A stretch of 64,000 nucleotides of DNA from Nocardia elegans NBRC 108235 (GTDB taxonomy: Bacteria > Actinomycetota > Actinomycetes > Mycobacteriales > Mycobacteriaceae), in assembly GCF_001612845.1 (NCBI RefSeq), contig NZ_BDBF01000015.1, forward strand, positions 103,974 through 167,973, given 5' to 3'. The notes under the pieces are model-generated. The model was given only the letters and a program-made list of their open reading frames with translations, had not been told where the DNA came from and searched no databases. This document shows, in pieces, positions 27,301-39,129 of the stretch; position 1 is the first letter of the stretch; each line of letters opens with the position of its first letter. The position numbers and the translations under genes were made by a program.

Positions 27301-28299
27301 CGATTCTGGTCCGACCGCGCCACCTACGATCCCGCCGACGACCGGTATCACATCCGCGGCGTCATCGGACCCGACGAATTTCATTCCGGCTATCCCGGGA
27401 AGCCCTATCAGGGGATCGACGACAACGCCTACACCAATGTCATGGCGGTGTGGGTCATCCGGCGGGCGCTGGACGCGGTCGAACTGCTGCCGCCGCGCGT
27501 GCGGTCGGAACTGCTGGACCGCCTCGCGGTGCCGGCCGTCGAATCGGAGCGCTGGGCCGAGGTCGCCGATCGGATGTTCGTGCCCTTCCACGACGGGGTG
27601 ATCAGCCAGTTCGCCGGATACGACCGGCTGGCGGAACTGGACTGGGACGACTACCGGCGCCGCTACGGCGACACGAGCCGGCTCGACCGCATCCTCGAGG
27701 CCGAAGGTGACGACGTCGACCGGTATCGGGTGGCGAAACAGGCCGATGTCCTGATGCTGTTCTATCTGTTCTCCGCCGATGAGCTGGGGCGGTTGTTCGC
27801 CGGGCTCGGTTACGACTTCGGCGGTGCGGACATCCCGCGCACCGTCGACTACTACCTGGCCCGCACCTCGCACGGCTCGACGCTGAGTGCCGTCGTCCAC
27901 GCCTGGGTGCTGGCCCGGGCGAACCGGGACCGCGCGATGGAATTCTTTGCCAGCGTCCTGGAATCCGATATCGCCGATATTCAGGGCGGCACCACGGCCG
28001 AGGGCATTCATCTGGGCGCCATGGCGGGCAGTATCGATCTGGTGCAGCGCTGCTTCACCGGACTGGAGACCCGTGACGACCGCCTGATCTTCGCCCCGTC
28101 CTGGCCGCCGGAACTGGGCACGCTGACCTTCGCGATCATCTACCACGGCCATCGCCTGACCGTGCGCATCGACGCCCGGCGGATCGAGATCAGCTCCGAT
28201 ACGGACGGAGCGCGTTCGATCACGATCGAATGCCGCGGCCGCACCGTCGTGCTGGCGACCGGGGAGAGCGTCACGCTGCCGGCGACCGACGAACACTGA
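24328..28299 (+). CDS. otsB1: Trifunctional trehalose protein: HAD phosphomutase-like, trehalose-6-phosphate phosphatase and GH65 phosphorylase domains
   Basis: The 1323-residue protein has three domains in order. An N-terminal HAD domain (residues 15-260) has DMDGVVTD, like beta-phosphoglucomutase. An OtsB-type phosphatase domain (about 280-520) has LLDFDGTISEIVPDP at Asp287 and GDDLTDEDAF. A GH65 domain (about 530-1315) has the catalytic acid Glu1017 in IGPDEFHSG. Length and order match M. tuberculosis OtsB1 (Rv2006, 1327 residues), a DosR-regulon member whose own phosphatase activity is doubted. Combined activities could dephosphorylate or phosphorolyse trehalose. GTG 24328 has GGAGG eight bases upstream. 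A 15-base tandem repeat starts at its last codons. Confidence 0.9.
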   Translation: MHPDKPVAGPVIDARRYDAVIFDMDGVVTDTASVHAAAWTQVFDGFLAARKPGPGENCAPFTASDYQDYVDGKPRYDGVADFLASRAISLPRGEPSDTAADATICGLGNGKDEVFLARIAESGVPVFATTVALVRRLRAAGVRTAVFSASRNAAQVLDAAGLGDLFAVRVDGVVAEELALPGKPDPATMVLATQRLGAEPERTVVVEDAEAGVSAGRRGGFGLVIGIERGGDPDRLLCTGADVVVADADEIRVRSGFRRLSEIADALAWWPSIADAVEDEHVAVLLDFDGTISEIVPDPDAAIPIEGVRATLAALAARCPVAVISGRGLEDLRARVGVEGIWYAGSHGFELMAPDGTEHVHEGGPKAERALVQAAAELAERLSRIPGVLIEPKRFAVAVHHRKVAADAVATVVATVHDIARGQGLRVTAGRKVTELRPDVDWDKGRALHWVLDLVGRSVMPVYLGDDLTDEDAFDAIQVTGMPLVVRHGDTGDRRTAARFALDSPARAGEFLERIAELLTGESDWAVGRSWLLTYDGYDPDAERLREALCAVGNGYLVTRAAAPETRAGVHHYPGTYVAGIYNRLGDDIAGRHVENESLVNLPNWLPLTWRVADEEWFDVDGVELLDYTQQFDMRQGLLTRRLRCRDTAGRITAVVQQRFASMDSPHTCAMRTSLTPENWSGPLTVRSSIDTSVRNTGVDRYRDLSGTHLSELRIDTPDAHTVCALMRTTQSLVTVAVATRTTVTSEAQETAGSALADGAAGHDFVVPAESGRDIVVDKTAAVFTGRDRAISAPDEAAARLLDEAPGYDALCAAHTDAWEHVWRRLRIDLDASEESVRALRLHVLQVAQTLSRHTADLDAGVPARGLHGEAYRGHVFWDELFVLPVVSLRDPALTRELLRYRYRRLPQARAAARAQGCRGALFPWQSGSDGREESQRLHLNPRSGHWNPDASARAQHAGPAVAYNVWHYYQATGDRAFLVEFGAELLVEIARFWSDRATYDPADDRYHIRGVIGPDEFHSGYPGKPYQGIDDNAYTNVMAVWVIRRALDAVELLPPRVRSELLDRLAVPAVESERWAEVADRMFVPFHDGVISQFAGYDRLAELDWDDYRRRYGDTSRLDRILEAEGDDVDRYRVAKQADVLMLFYLFSADELGRLFAGLGYDFGGADIPRTVDYYLARTSHGSTLSAVVHAWVLARANRDRAMEFFASVLESDIADIQGGTTAEGIHLGAMAGSIDLVQRCFTGLETRDDRLIFAPSWPPELGTLTFAIIYHGHRLTVRIDARRIEISSDTDGARSITIECRGRTVVLATGESVTLPATDEH

Positions 28300-28380
28300 C
28301 AGCGCGAACACTGACAGCGCGAACACTGACAGCGCGAACACCGGCAGCGAGAACACCGGCAGCGCGAACACCGACAGCAT
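28291..28380. repeat. Six-copy 15-bp tandem repeat at the end of otsB1
   Basis: Six head-to-tail 15-base units fill 28291-28380. Units 1-3 are identical (GAACACTGACAGCGC). Units 4 and 5 read GAACACCGGCAGCGA/C, and unit 6 is GAACACCGACAGCAT. The first unit contains the stop codon of the trehalose gene (GAA CAC TGA), so the array grew from the coding end into the intergenic space. Confidence 0.9.
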
Positions 28381-28384
28381 GGGA

Positions 28385-28415
28385 GCGCCGAACCGTCCGG
28401 GCGGAGGTTCGGCGC
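28385..28415. terminator. Hairpin between convergent genes after otsB1
   Basis: GCGCCGAACC (28385-28394) and GGTTCGGCGC (28406-28415) form a perfect 10-bp stem with an 11-base loop between two converging genes. There is no U tract. It probably ends transcription in both directions. Confidence 0.65.
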
Positions 28416-28428
28416 GTCGTGCTTCGAA

Positions 28429-29004
28429 TTACGCTGCGGTCGAACGGAATTCGGTGACCTGCCACCATTCCGTGCCGCCCGCGGTGTGACCGGTGGCCGC
28501 CACCGGCAGGTCGCGGCGGCGCAGGCCGGGCAGCACTCGATAATCGATCGAGCCCGGGACGCTGACCAGGGCGAGCACCCGCCACAGCGCGCGGGCGTAG
28601 GCGTCGGCGGACGCCGCCCCGTCCCATTCGTAGAGCCCCCGGTACACGCCGCGTTGATCGTGCGCCAGCCACAATTTGCTGATCATGCCCGGGAATCCGG
28701 CGAAGAGCACGGTGTTGAGGATGCTCTCGCGACGGAACCACGCATGCCCGCGTCCGCGCACGCCTCGCAGCTCGAAACGCACCAGCAGCACACACGGTTC
28801 GGGCGAGGGGATCCGATCGATCACGGTTTCCTGGTAGACGTAGGCCGACGTTCCGTCGCCGAAACTCAGCCACGTCCCGACGTTCCGGGCCGGGCAGTGG
28901 ATGCGGTGGCGTGCCAGCAGCCCGACGGTCGTGATCATGCACCGGCCGACCGCGAGGAAGGCCGGCGCGATCGGCAGTGGTGTCGGTGTGCCGGTGGTGG
29001 TCAC
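28429..29004 (-). CDS. Conserved hypothetical protein
   Basis: This 191-residue protein starts at GTG 29004, overlapping the SRPBCC gene stop by four bases (GTGA). It has an N-terminal hydrophobic patch (IAPAFLAVGRCMITTVGLLA), then VGTWLSFGDGTSAYVYQETVID and a middle part YRGLYEWDGAASADAYARALWRVLALV. The last pattern is reminiscent of ferredoxin-like alpha/beta barrel proteins such as YdhR, but I cannot place it in a family. It is the last gene of the leftward unit membrane protein - universal stress protein - SRPBCC - this gene, probably under the DosR-like box at 31115. Confidence 0.7.
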   Translation of the reverse strand: MTTTGTPTPLPIAPAFLAVGRCMITTVGLLARHRIHCPARNVGTWLSFGDGTSAYVYQETVIDRIPSPEPCVLLVRFELRGVRGRGHAWFRRESILNTVLFAGFPGMISKLWLAHDQRGVYRGLYEWDGAASADAYARALWRVLALVSVPGSIDYRVLPGLRRRDLPVAATGHTAGGTEWWQVTEFRSTAA

Positions 29005-29684
29005 GGTGTCTTGCTCCCGATCCGCACGGGTTCGGCGACGGGGTGCGCTTCGGCGCGTTCCTTGATGCCGCGCAACATCTTCTGCTCCATCACCAGACTG
29101 CCCGGTTCCAGGAAGAAGGTGTCGAACAGTCGCAGCGCGGTCGAGGCGCCGGGCGTCGCGATCCGATTGCGGCTGACCAGGCGGGTGCCCTCCGGGCACG
29201 GATACAGCCCGAATTCCCAGATCCAGTTCCCGTCGTCGGTGCGGAAGACGAGCGTTCGCTCGGGCTCGAGCACCGCCACCCGGGACGGGGTGCTGTCGGA
29301 ATTCACCGTGACGACGTCACCGACGGCGAGGTCCTGGAACTGCGGCAGGATCGACCGGGCGCTGTGCACGTCGACACCCAGGAGCCGGTCGATCCAGTCG
29401 TAGCTGTAGATCCCGCCGCGTCCCGGCCCGAACTGCACGAGCCAGGGCCAGACCGCGGACGGATCGGCCTCGATCGTGATCGCCCGGGTCGAGAGCATGT
29501 CGGGAAGCAGGAGCAGATCGTCGCCGGGCATGCGGCGGCGCACCTCCTCCTCGGTCGCGCCCCAGCTCAGACACCACCGGCGGGCGAAGAGCCGGTAGCC
29601 GGTGGCCAGCCCGCCCAGAAACGATGCGACGCCGACCGCGGCCGCGGCACCGCGCCGGGCCGCCGAATGCTCAGTCCTTGTCAT
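29001..29684 (-). CDS. SRPBCC (START-like) domain protein with N-terminal membrane anchor
   Basis: The 227-residue protein has an N-terminal hydrophobic helix (about residues 12-30, AAAAVGVASFLGGLATGYRLF) followed by an SRPBCC-like domain: TRAITIEADPSAVWPWLVQFGPGRGGIYSYDWIDRLL and later PERTLVFRTDDGNWIWEFGLYP. Such domains bind lipids or hydrophobic ligands. ATG 29684 overlaps the universal stress gene by 14 bases. The substrate is unknown. Its place in a dormancy operon suggests a membrane or lipid stress role, but that is inference. Confidence 0.8.
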   Translation of the reverse strand: MTRTEHSAARRGAAAAVGVASFLGGLATGYRLFARRWCLSWGATEEEVRRRMPGDDLLLLPDMLSTRAITIEADPSAVWPWLVQFGPGRGGIYSYDWIDRLLGVDVHSARSILPQFQDLAVGDVVTVNSDSTPSRVAVLEPERTLVFRTDDGNWIWEFGLYPCPEGTRLVSRNRIATPGASTALRLFDTFFLEPGSLVMEQKMLRGIKERAEAHPVAEPVRIGSKTP

Positions 29685-30621
29685 GCGCCTGCTTCTCCTC
29701 GGGCGAACGCACCACCATGACGGGGCATTTCGCATGCTGGACAAGAGAATTCGACACCGAACCCAGCAGCAGCCCGCGGAAGCTGCCGCGGCCGTGGCTG
29801 CCGACCACGATGAGCTGCGCGGATTCGCTCCACCGCTGCAGATGGGCAGCGGGCTCGGCCATGCTGATGTGCCGGCGCACCGAGACATCCGGATACTTCT
29901 CCTGCCAGCCGGCCAGTCGTTCGGCGAGGATCGCTTCCTCGTTGACCTCGATATCCGACATCGGGAACCAGGTGTACGGGTCGCCGACGAACGAGCCGAA
30001 GGTCAGATCGCTCCACGCGTGCACGGCGACCAGTTCGGCGCCGCGCTCGGCGGCTTCCTCGAACGCGGCCGCCACGGCGCCCTCGCTGAGCGGGCTGCCG
30101 TCGACGCCGACCACCACCGGGCCGGTCTCGCGCGGTCGTGACTGCTGCTCGGACTCGGTGCGTACCACCACGACCGGGCCCTCGGCGTGGCTGGTGACCG
30201 ACAGCAGAATCGAACCGATGTGGGTGCCGAAACCGCCGGCGCCCTGTGCGCCCAGGGCTACCAGATAACCGGTGGCGCTGTGCCGCAACAGCATTCGCGC
30301 CGGATGCTCGGAGGAGACCTCCGTGCTGACCTGGACCTCGGGCAGGGTGTCGCGGACGGCGAGCGCCTCGCGGGCGACCAGGGCGGCGCCGTGGGCGCGC
30401 AGGCGTTCCAGGACCGCCGGCTCGGAAATGTCGTAGTTGTTGAAAACCCGGCTCGCGCTCGGCAGGTCGAGTCCGTAGGCGATGCGCAGGTCACGTCCTC
30501 GGTCGCGGGCGACCTCGGCCGCCCACAGCAGCGCGGTGCGGGCACCGGCCGACCCGTCGACACCGACCACGATCGGCGCGGAGACGAGGTGGTGCGCGTC
30601 GTCCGCATACTGAGAGCTCAT
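29671..30621 (-). CDS. Universal stress protein, two UspA domains
   Basis: The 316-residue tandem UspA protein opens domain 1 with IVVGVDGSAGARTALLWAAEVA and has a degenerate phosphate loop (VALGAQGAGGFGTHIGSILLSV). Domain 2 opens VVVGVDGSPLSEGA and keeps the full G-2x-G-9x-G-S loop (VVGSHGRGSFRGLLLGSVSNSL). This is the reverse of the copy at 20513, where domain 1 is intact. Mycobacterial relatives are DosR-induced. It lies 46 bases after the membrane protein gene and overlaps the SRPBCC gene, so it is part of a four-gene unit. Confidence 0.92.
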   Translation of the reverse strand: MSSQYADDAHHLVSAPIVVGVDGSAGARTALLWAAEVARDRGRDLRIAYGLDLPSASRVFNNYDISEPAVLERLRAHGAALVAREALAVRDTLPEVQVSTEVSSEHPARMLLRHSATGYLVALGAQGAGGFGTHIGSILLSVTSHAEGPVVVVRTESEQQSRPRETGPVVVGVDGSPLSEGAVAAAFEEAAERGAELVAVHAWSDLTFGSFVGDPYTWFPMSDIEVNEEAILAERLAGWQEKYPDVSVRRHISMAEPAAHLQRWSESAQLIVVGSHGRGSFRGLLLGSVSNSLVQHAKCPVMVVRSPEEKQAHDKD

Positions 30622-30667
30622 CGGTATTTCCTTTCACCCTGATCGATCCGCCGCGCGCATATGCCGG

Positions 30668-31078
30668 TCATGATTCGATCTCCTCGGTTTTGATATGCAG
30701 TCCCAGCCCGGCGACGACGATGCCGAGGACGAGATACAGCGGCTGCGCCCAGTCCAGCGTGCGGAGCGCGGTCATCTCGGCGAGCAACCAGCAGATCAGC
30801 AGTAAGCCGCTGATCACCGCGGCCGTGGCGACGCGCCGATCACCGGTGAGGGCGCCGCCCGCGGTGACCGCCATCGGTATCCCGACGATGAGCGCGAAGG
30901 CCACCGCTCCGGCGGCTACGCCGGGCCCGGCCGGAGTGCTGTCCAGCGGCGCGCTCAGATGCAGGCCGATGCCCAGCGCGACCGCGAGCGCGAAGACACT
31001 CGCCGCGACCACACCTGCGGACCCGGCCAGCAACACATGCCAGCGTCCGATGCCGTCGCTGCGAGTGATTCCTGCCAT
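30668..31078 (-). CDS. Small integral membrane protein, four predicted helices
   Basis: The 136-residue hydrophobic protein has four likely membrane helices: WHVLLAGSAGVVAASVFALA, GVAAGAVAFALIVGIPMAV, VISGLLLICWLLAEM and QPLYLVLGIVVAGLGLHI. The tail is short and acidic. I do not recognise a family. ATG 31078 lies within two bases of the start point predicted from the DosR-like box at 31115-31128, with AAAGGT at 31090-31085 as -10, so the mRNA may be leaderless. It heads a four-gene leftward unit including a universal stress protein. Confidence 0.75.
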   Translation of the reverse strand: MAGITRSDGIGRWHVLLAGSAGVVAASVFALAVALGIGLHLSAPLDSTPAGPGVAAGAVAFALIVGIPMAVTAGGALTGDRRVATAAVISGLLLICWLLAEMTALRTLDWAQPLYLVLGIVVAGLGLHIKTEEIES

Positions 31079-31114
31079 ACCCCGACCTTTCCCGACGCCG
31101 GGGAAGGGCCGCCA

Positions 31115-31128
31115 GGGCCTTTGGTCCC
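31115..31128 (-). promoter_or_regulatory. DosR-like box for the membrane protein - usp operon
   Basis: Read leftward it is GGGACCAAAGGCCC, a near-ideal DosR site. Its centre is about 41.5 bases from 31080, next to ATG 31078 of the membrane protein gene. Confidence 0.75.
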
Positions 31129-31253
31129 GCGCTGCCGCCCCGAGGGTCCACCGGAGCCGGCCGATGCGGCGAGCGCCCGCCGCTCACGGCGCCGGATCCG
31201 ATCGGCGCGACGACTGCCCGGCGGTCACGACTGTCCGAAGACTCGGCGTTCCG

Positions 31254-31267
31254 GTGACTTTCGGCCG
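31254..31267 (+). promoter_or_regulatory. DosR-like box for the SDR - nitroreductase - usp operon
   Basis: GTGACTTTCGGCCG differs from the ideal GGGACTTTCGGCCC at two positions. GATGCT at 31292-31297 is at the expected -10 distance, giving a start near 31303, 32 bases before the SDR gene. Confidence 0.6.
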
Positions 31268-31334
31268 TGCCCCGCCCACCGCCCGGGGCGCGATGCTGAG
31301 TGCGACAACGCACCAGTGAAAGGGGCGACAGACA

Positions 31335-32093
31335 ATGGGCACGTTCAGTGGTCGCAGTGCGATCGTCACCGGGGGCGCGCGGGGCATCGGTGCCGCCGTG
31401 GCGGCCGAGCTCGCCAAGGAGGGGCTCGGCGTGGTGATCGCCGATCTCCTCGAACGCGACGGCACCGCCACAGCGACGGCCCTGGGCGCCGGCGCGATCT
31501 TCCGCCGCCTCGACGTCGCCGACGAAGATGCCTGGCAGCGGGTGATCGCCGACGCCGAAGCCACGTTCGGCCCGCTGGCCGTCCTGGTGAACAACGCCGG
31601 CATCGTCGATTTCGGCGGCGTGGACACCGAGCCACCCACGATGTTCCGCCACGTTTTGGATGTGAACCTGTACGGCTCGTGGCTCGGCATGCACCTGGCC
31701 GGTCCGCGCCTGCGCGCAGCCGGCGGCGGAGTAGTGGTCAACATTTCCTCGACCGCCGGCCTGATGGGGTACGCGGGCATCGGCGCCTACGTCGCCAGCA
31801 AATGGGGATTGCGCGGACTGACCAAGGCGGCGGCGCTCGAATGGGGACCGTCGAAGATCCGGGTCTGTTCGGTGCATCCCGGCCCGATCCGCACCGCGAT
31901 GACCGCCGGGATGGACGAATCCGTCACGGCCGCACAACCGTTGGCCCGTTTCGGGGAACCCGAAGAAGTCGCCGCCATGGTCCGGTTCATCGTCACCGAG
32001 GCGACGTTCTCCACGGGATCGGAATTCGTGGTGGACGGCGGCGCGACGACCGGCCAGGTACTGGATCTGCCCACCGCGGTAGGAGACCGATGA
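31335..32093 (+). CDS. Short-chain dehydrogenase/reductase
   Basis: The 252-residue classical SDR has TGGARGIG (cofactor loop), NNAG, ISSTAGLMG and YVASK (catalytic Tyr and Lys). An Asp after strand 2 (VVIADLLERDG) points to NAD(H). The pattern resembles 3-alpha(20-beta)-hydroxysteroid dehydrogenase-like SDRs. The substrate is unknown. It heads a rightward operon SDR - nitroreductase - Rv1733c-like - universal stress protein. The stop overlaps the nitroreductase start (ATGA), and a DosR-like box lies 68 bases upstream. Confidence 0.9.
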   Translation: MGTFSGRSAIVTGGARGIGAAVAAELAKEGLGVVIADLLERDGTATATALGAGAIFRRLDVADEDAWQRVIADAEATFGPLAVLVNNAGIVDFGGVDTEPPTMFRHVLDVNLYGSWLGMHLAGPRLRAAGGGVVVNISSTAGLMGYAGIGAYVASKWGLRGLTKAAALEWGPSKIRVCSVHPGPIRTAMTAGMDESVTAAQPLARFGEPEEVAAMVRFIVTEATFSTGSEFVVDGGATTGQVLDLPTAVGDR

Positions 32094-33061
32094 TCATGAC
32101 GAGACATCCGGACTACGACACCCTGATGACGGCGGTGGACCTGGCGGTGCGCGCACCGTCGGTGCACAACAGCCAGCCGTGGCTGTGGCGCATCGGGGAC
32201 GACACCGTTCAGCTGTACGCCGACACCAGCCGGCAGCTGCGGCGGACCGACCCCGACCAGCGCGATCTGATCGTGAGTTGCGGTGCGGCACTGCATCATC
32301 TGCGGGTCGCGGCCGCGGCGCTGGGCTGGGCGACGGTGGTGCATCGATTGCCGAACCCGGCGGTGCCGGAACACCTGGCGGCCGTGGAATTCCGGCCCGC
32401 CCCGGCGACGGCCGAAGCGGTCGGCCTTTCCCGCGCGATCCCGCTGCGCCACAGCGACCGCCGCCACTACACCTCCTGGGAGGTGCCCGGCATTCACATC
32501 GGCTCCTTGACGGCCGCCGCGGCGGCGAACGGCGTGCTGGTCCGCGATGTGGTCGCCGACGGCGAGCGGGTGCGGCTGCTGCACGCCTTCGAACGTGCCG
32601 CCGCCGCGCACAACGCCGACGCCGGCTACCGCGCCGAATTGGCGCGCTGGAGTGGCCATCACGCGGCACCCGACGGCGTTCCGGCCCGCAGTGCAGTCGC
32701 CGCGACCGACGCGTCGGCCCGGCCGTTCGCCGATCCCCGGCTGCCGGAGGCGGTGGTCCGCGATATCGCCGACGCCGATCACATGCTCGTGCTCTACACC
32801 GCGGGCGACGACACGGTGAGCCGGCTGCGCGCCGGGGAGGCGACCAGCACAATTCTGCTGGCCGCGACCACATTCGGGCTGGCGACCTGCCCGCTCAGCG
32901 AACCGCTCGAAATTCCGGAGGTGCGCGCGGACCTGCGCACCGACCTCCTCGACGACAGCGGATATCCGCAGATGATCATCCGAATCGGCTGGGCCGCAAC
33001 CGGTTCCCCGCTGTCACCGACACCACGACGACCGCTCGACGACGTCGTGACCCGGCTGTGA
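32090..33061 (+). CDS. Acg-type nitroreductase family protein
   Basis: The 323-residue protein is of the Acg family (M. tuberculosis Rv2032, Rv3127 and Rv3131, all DosR-induced). The conserved N-terminus is AVRAPSVHNSQPWLWRI, followed by SCGAALHHLRVAAAALGW, RHSDRRHY, and late TFGLATCPLSEPLEIPEVR. Acg-like proteins have two pseudo-repeats of the nitroreductase fold; some bind FMN but lack clear reductase activity and may sequester flavin. ATG 32090 overlaps the SDR stop, with AGGAG upstream; ATG 32096 is an alternative. One of three copies in the window. Confidence 0.88.
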   Translation: MIMTRHPDYDTLMTAVDLAVRAPSVHNSQPWLWRIGDDTVQLYADTSRQLRRTDPDQRDLIVSCGAALHHLRVAAAALGWATVVHRLPNPAVPEHLAAVEFRPAPATAEAVGLSRAIPLRHSDRRHYTSWEVPGIHIGSLTAAAAANGVLVRDVVADGERVRLLHAFERAAAAHNADAGYRAELARWSGHHAAPDGVPARSAVAATDASARPFADPRLPEAVVRDIADADHMLVLYTAGDDTVSRLRAGEATSTILLAATTFGLATCPLSEPLEIPEVRADLRTDLLDDSGYPQMIIRIGWAATGSPLSPTPRRPLDDVVTRL

Positions 33062-33065
33062 GGAG

Positions 33066-33671
33066 ATGACCGACATGATGACGCGGTATCCGCCGTTGGC
33101 ACTGCGCGCGTGGCGCACGGGTCCGTGGGCGGCGAACCGGCTGATGCGGCCGTCGGACCGGATCGAGGCCGTCATCCGGATCCTGGCCGTGGTGGTGGTT
33201 CTCGGCGCGGTGCCGGTCTGCGCGGCGATGGGCACCGCCCGCTACACCGATGCCGCCGTGCAGATTCGCGACGAGAACGCGGCCAAGACGGCGGTCGCCG
33301 CCACGATCGTTGCCGATCCGGTTCGCACGACGGCGACGTCGATGGACGTCTCCGCCGATCGATACGAGGCCACGGTTCGGTGGACGCACGACGGGCATTC
33401 CGCCGAAGCCACGACGCCCGTGGCGGCGACCGCGCATCCCGGGCAGCAACTGACCATGTGGCTGGCGCCCGACGGCCGCCCGACCGCCGCGCCGCTACCC
33501 GCCGACACCGCCGCGATGCGCGGGGTCGGGCTGGGAATGGCCACATTCGTCGAAATTTGTTTCGCCACAGCGGCACTGGTATGGCTGACGGCCTGGGCCT
33601 TCGCTATCCGGCATCGTGCCGGCTGGGCCCGGGAATGGCGAAATATCAGCCGCCCCATCGGAACTCCGTGA
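33066..33671 (+). CDS. Rv1733c-like membrane protein
   Basis: The 201-residue protein has two membrane helices, near residues 37-58 (VIRILAVVVVLGAVPVCAAM) and 155-178 (GMATFVEICFATAALVWLTAWAF), flanking an extracytoplasmic domain of about 95 residues (TVRWTHDGHSAEATTPV, PGQQLTMWLAPDGRPTAAP). Order and spacing match M. tuberculosis Rv1733c, a DosR-regulon membrane protein and known T-cell antigen of unknown function. It starts four bases after the nitroreductase stop and sits in the same operon. Confidence 0.82.
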   Translation: MTDMMTRYPPLALRAWRTGPWAANRLMRPSDRIEAVIRILAVVVVLGAVPVCAAMGTARYTDAAVQIRDENAAKTAVAATIVADPVRTTATSMDVSADRYEATVRWTHDGHSAEATTPVAATAHPGQQLTMWLAPDGRPTAAPLPADTAAMRGVGLGMATFVEICFATAALVWLTAWAFAIRHRAGWAREWRNISRPIGTP

Positions 33672-33711
33672 ACACCCGATCCACAACCACCCGATCCACG
33701 AGGAGAACATC

Positions 33712-34632
33712 ATGACCGAGCACCACGCGGTACCGCAGCGGCACACCGATTCGCCGATCGTCGCCGCGGTCGACGGCTCGGCCGTCGGCTACCACGCGGC
33801 CGCCTGGGCCGCCGCCGACGCCGCACTGCGCGACTGCCGCCTGCATCTGGTCACGTCGATCTCGGTCGCGGGCGGGCTGGGTCCCGCACCGATCCTCACC
33901 GAGGACGATATGAGCTGGCTGCGCGTGGACGCCGAACGCATCCTCGTCGAGGCCGCCCGCATCGCCCGCGCCGCCACACCGGACCGCACGCCGGTGATCA
34001 CCACCGAGATCACCACCGACGCGATCATCGGGCACCTGATCGCACAGTCCGATCAGGCGCAGGGGATCGTGGTGGGCAGCCGTGGCCTGGGCGCCATCCG
34101 GCGCGGCCTGCTGGGGTCGGTGTCCTCCGCGATCATCCGGCACGCGAATTGCCCGGTGACCGTGGTGCATTCGATCTCGGCGACGGATGCCGTCACGGCG
34201 GTGAAGCCGGTTCTCGTCGGCGTCGACGGCACGGCGAACAGTGTGCCTGCGCTCGAACTCGCCTTCGAGGAGGCGTCGCGGCGCACTGTGGGGCTGGTGG
34301 TGCTGCACGCGTGGAGCGACCGCAGCAGCGGCCTCGATCCGGCGATCGTCGGCTGGGACGCGATCCGGGAATCCGAGGATGCGGTACTGGCCGAAACGCT
34401 GGCCGGATACTCCGAACGGTATCCGGATGTGAAGGTGCGTCGCGAAATGGTGCTCGACCGGCCGGTGCGTTCCCTGCTCGATGCGTCGGAGAACGCGCAG
34501 CTGGTGGTCGTCGGCAGCCACGGCCGCGGCGGATTCACCGGCATGCTGCTCGGCTCCACCAGCGCGGCATTGGCGCAATCGGTGGAATGCCCCATCACCG
34601 TGGTACGGCAACCGGCCGGAAAGACCGCGTAA
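33712..34632 (+). CDS. Universal stress protein, two UspA domains
   Basis: The 306-residue tandem UspA protein has both domains with an intact ATP loop: VVGSRGLGAIRRGLLGSVSSAI in domain 1 and VVGSHGRGGFTGMLLGSTSAAL in domain 2. Each domain opens with a VDGS/VDGT motif. ATG 33712 has AGGAG seven bases upstream. It is the most canonical of the three USPs here and is the last gene of the DosR-like rightward operon starting at 31335. It converges on devS. Confidence 0.92.
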   Translation: MTEHHAVPQRHTDSPIVAAVDGSAVGYHAAAWAAADAALRDCRLHLVTSISVAGGLGPAPILTEDDMSWLRVDAERILVEAARIARAATPDRTPVITTEITTDAIIGHLIAQSDQAQGIVVGSRGLGAIRRGLLGSVSSAIIRHANCPVTVVHSISATDAVTAVKPVLVGVDGTANSVPALELAFEEASRRTVGLVVLHAWSDRSSGLDPAIVGWDAIRESEDAVLAETLAGYSERYPDVKVRREMVLDRPVRSLLDASENAQLVVVGSHGRGGFTGMLLGSTSAALAQSVECPITVVRQPAGKTA

Positions 34633-34662
34633 CAACAGGTTCGGTAGCAGTCGGCGGGGTGG

Positions 34663-39122
<4,460 letters not shown>

Positions 39123-39129
39123 AGCAGCT

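Noticed and set aside
28291..28380. Possible CRISPR array
   Set aside because: The units are 15 bases head to tail with no spacers. This is a tandem repeat.
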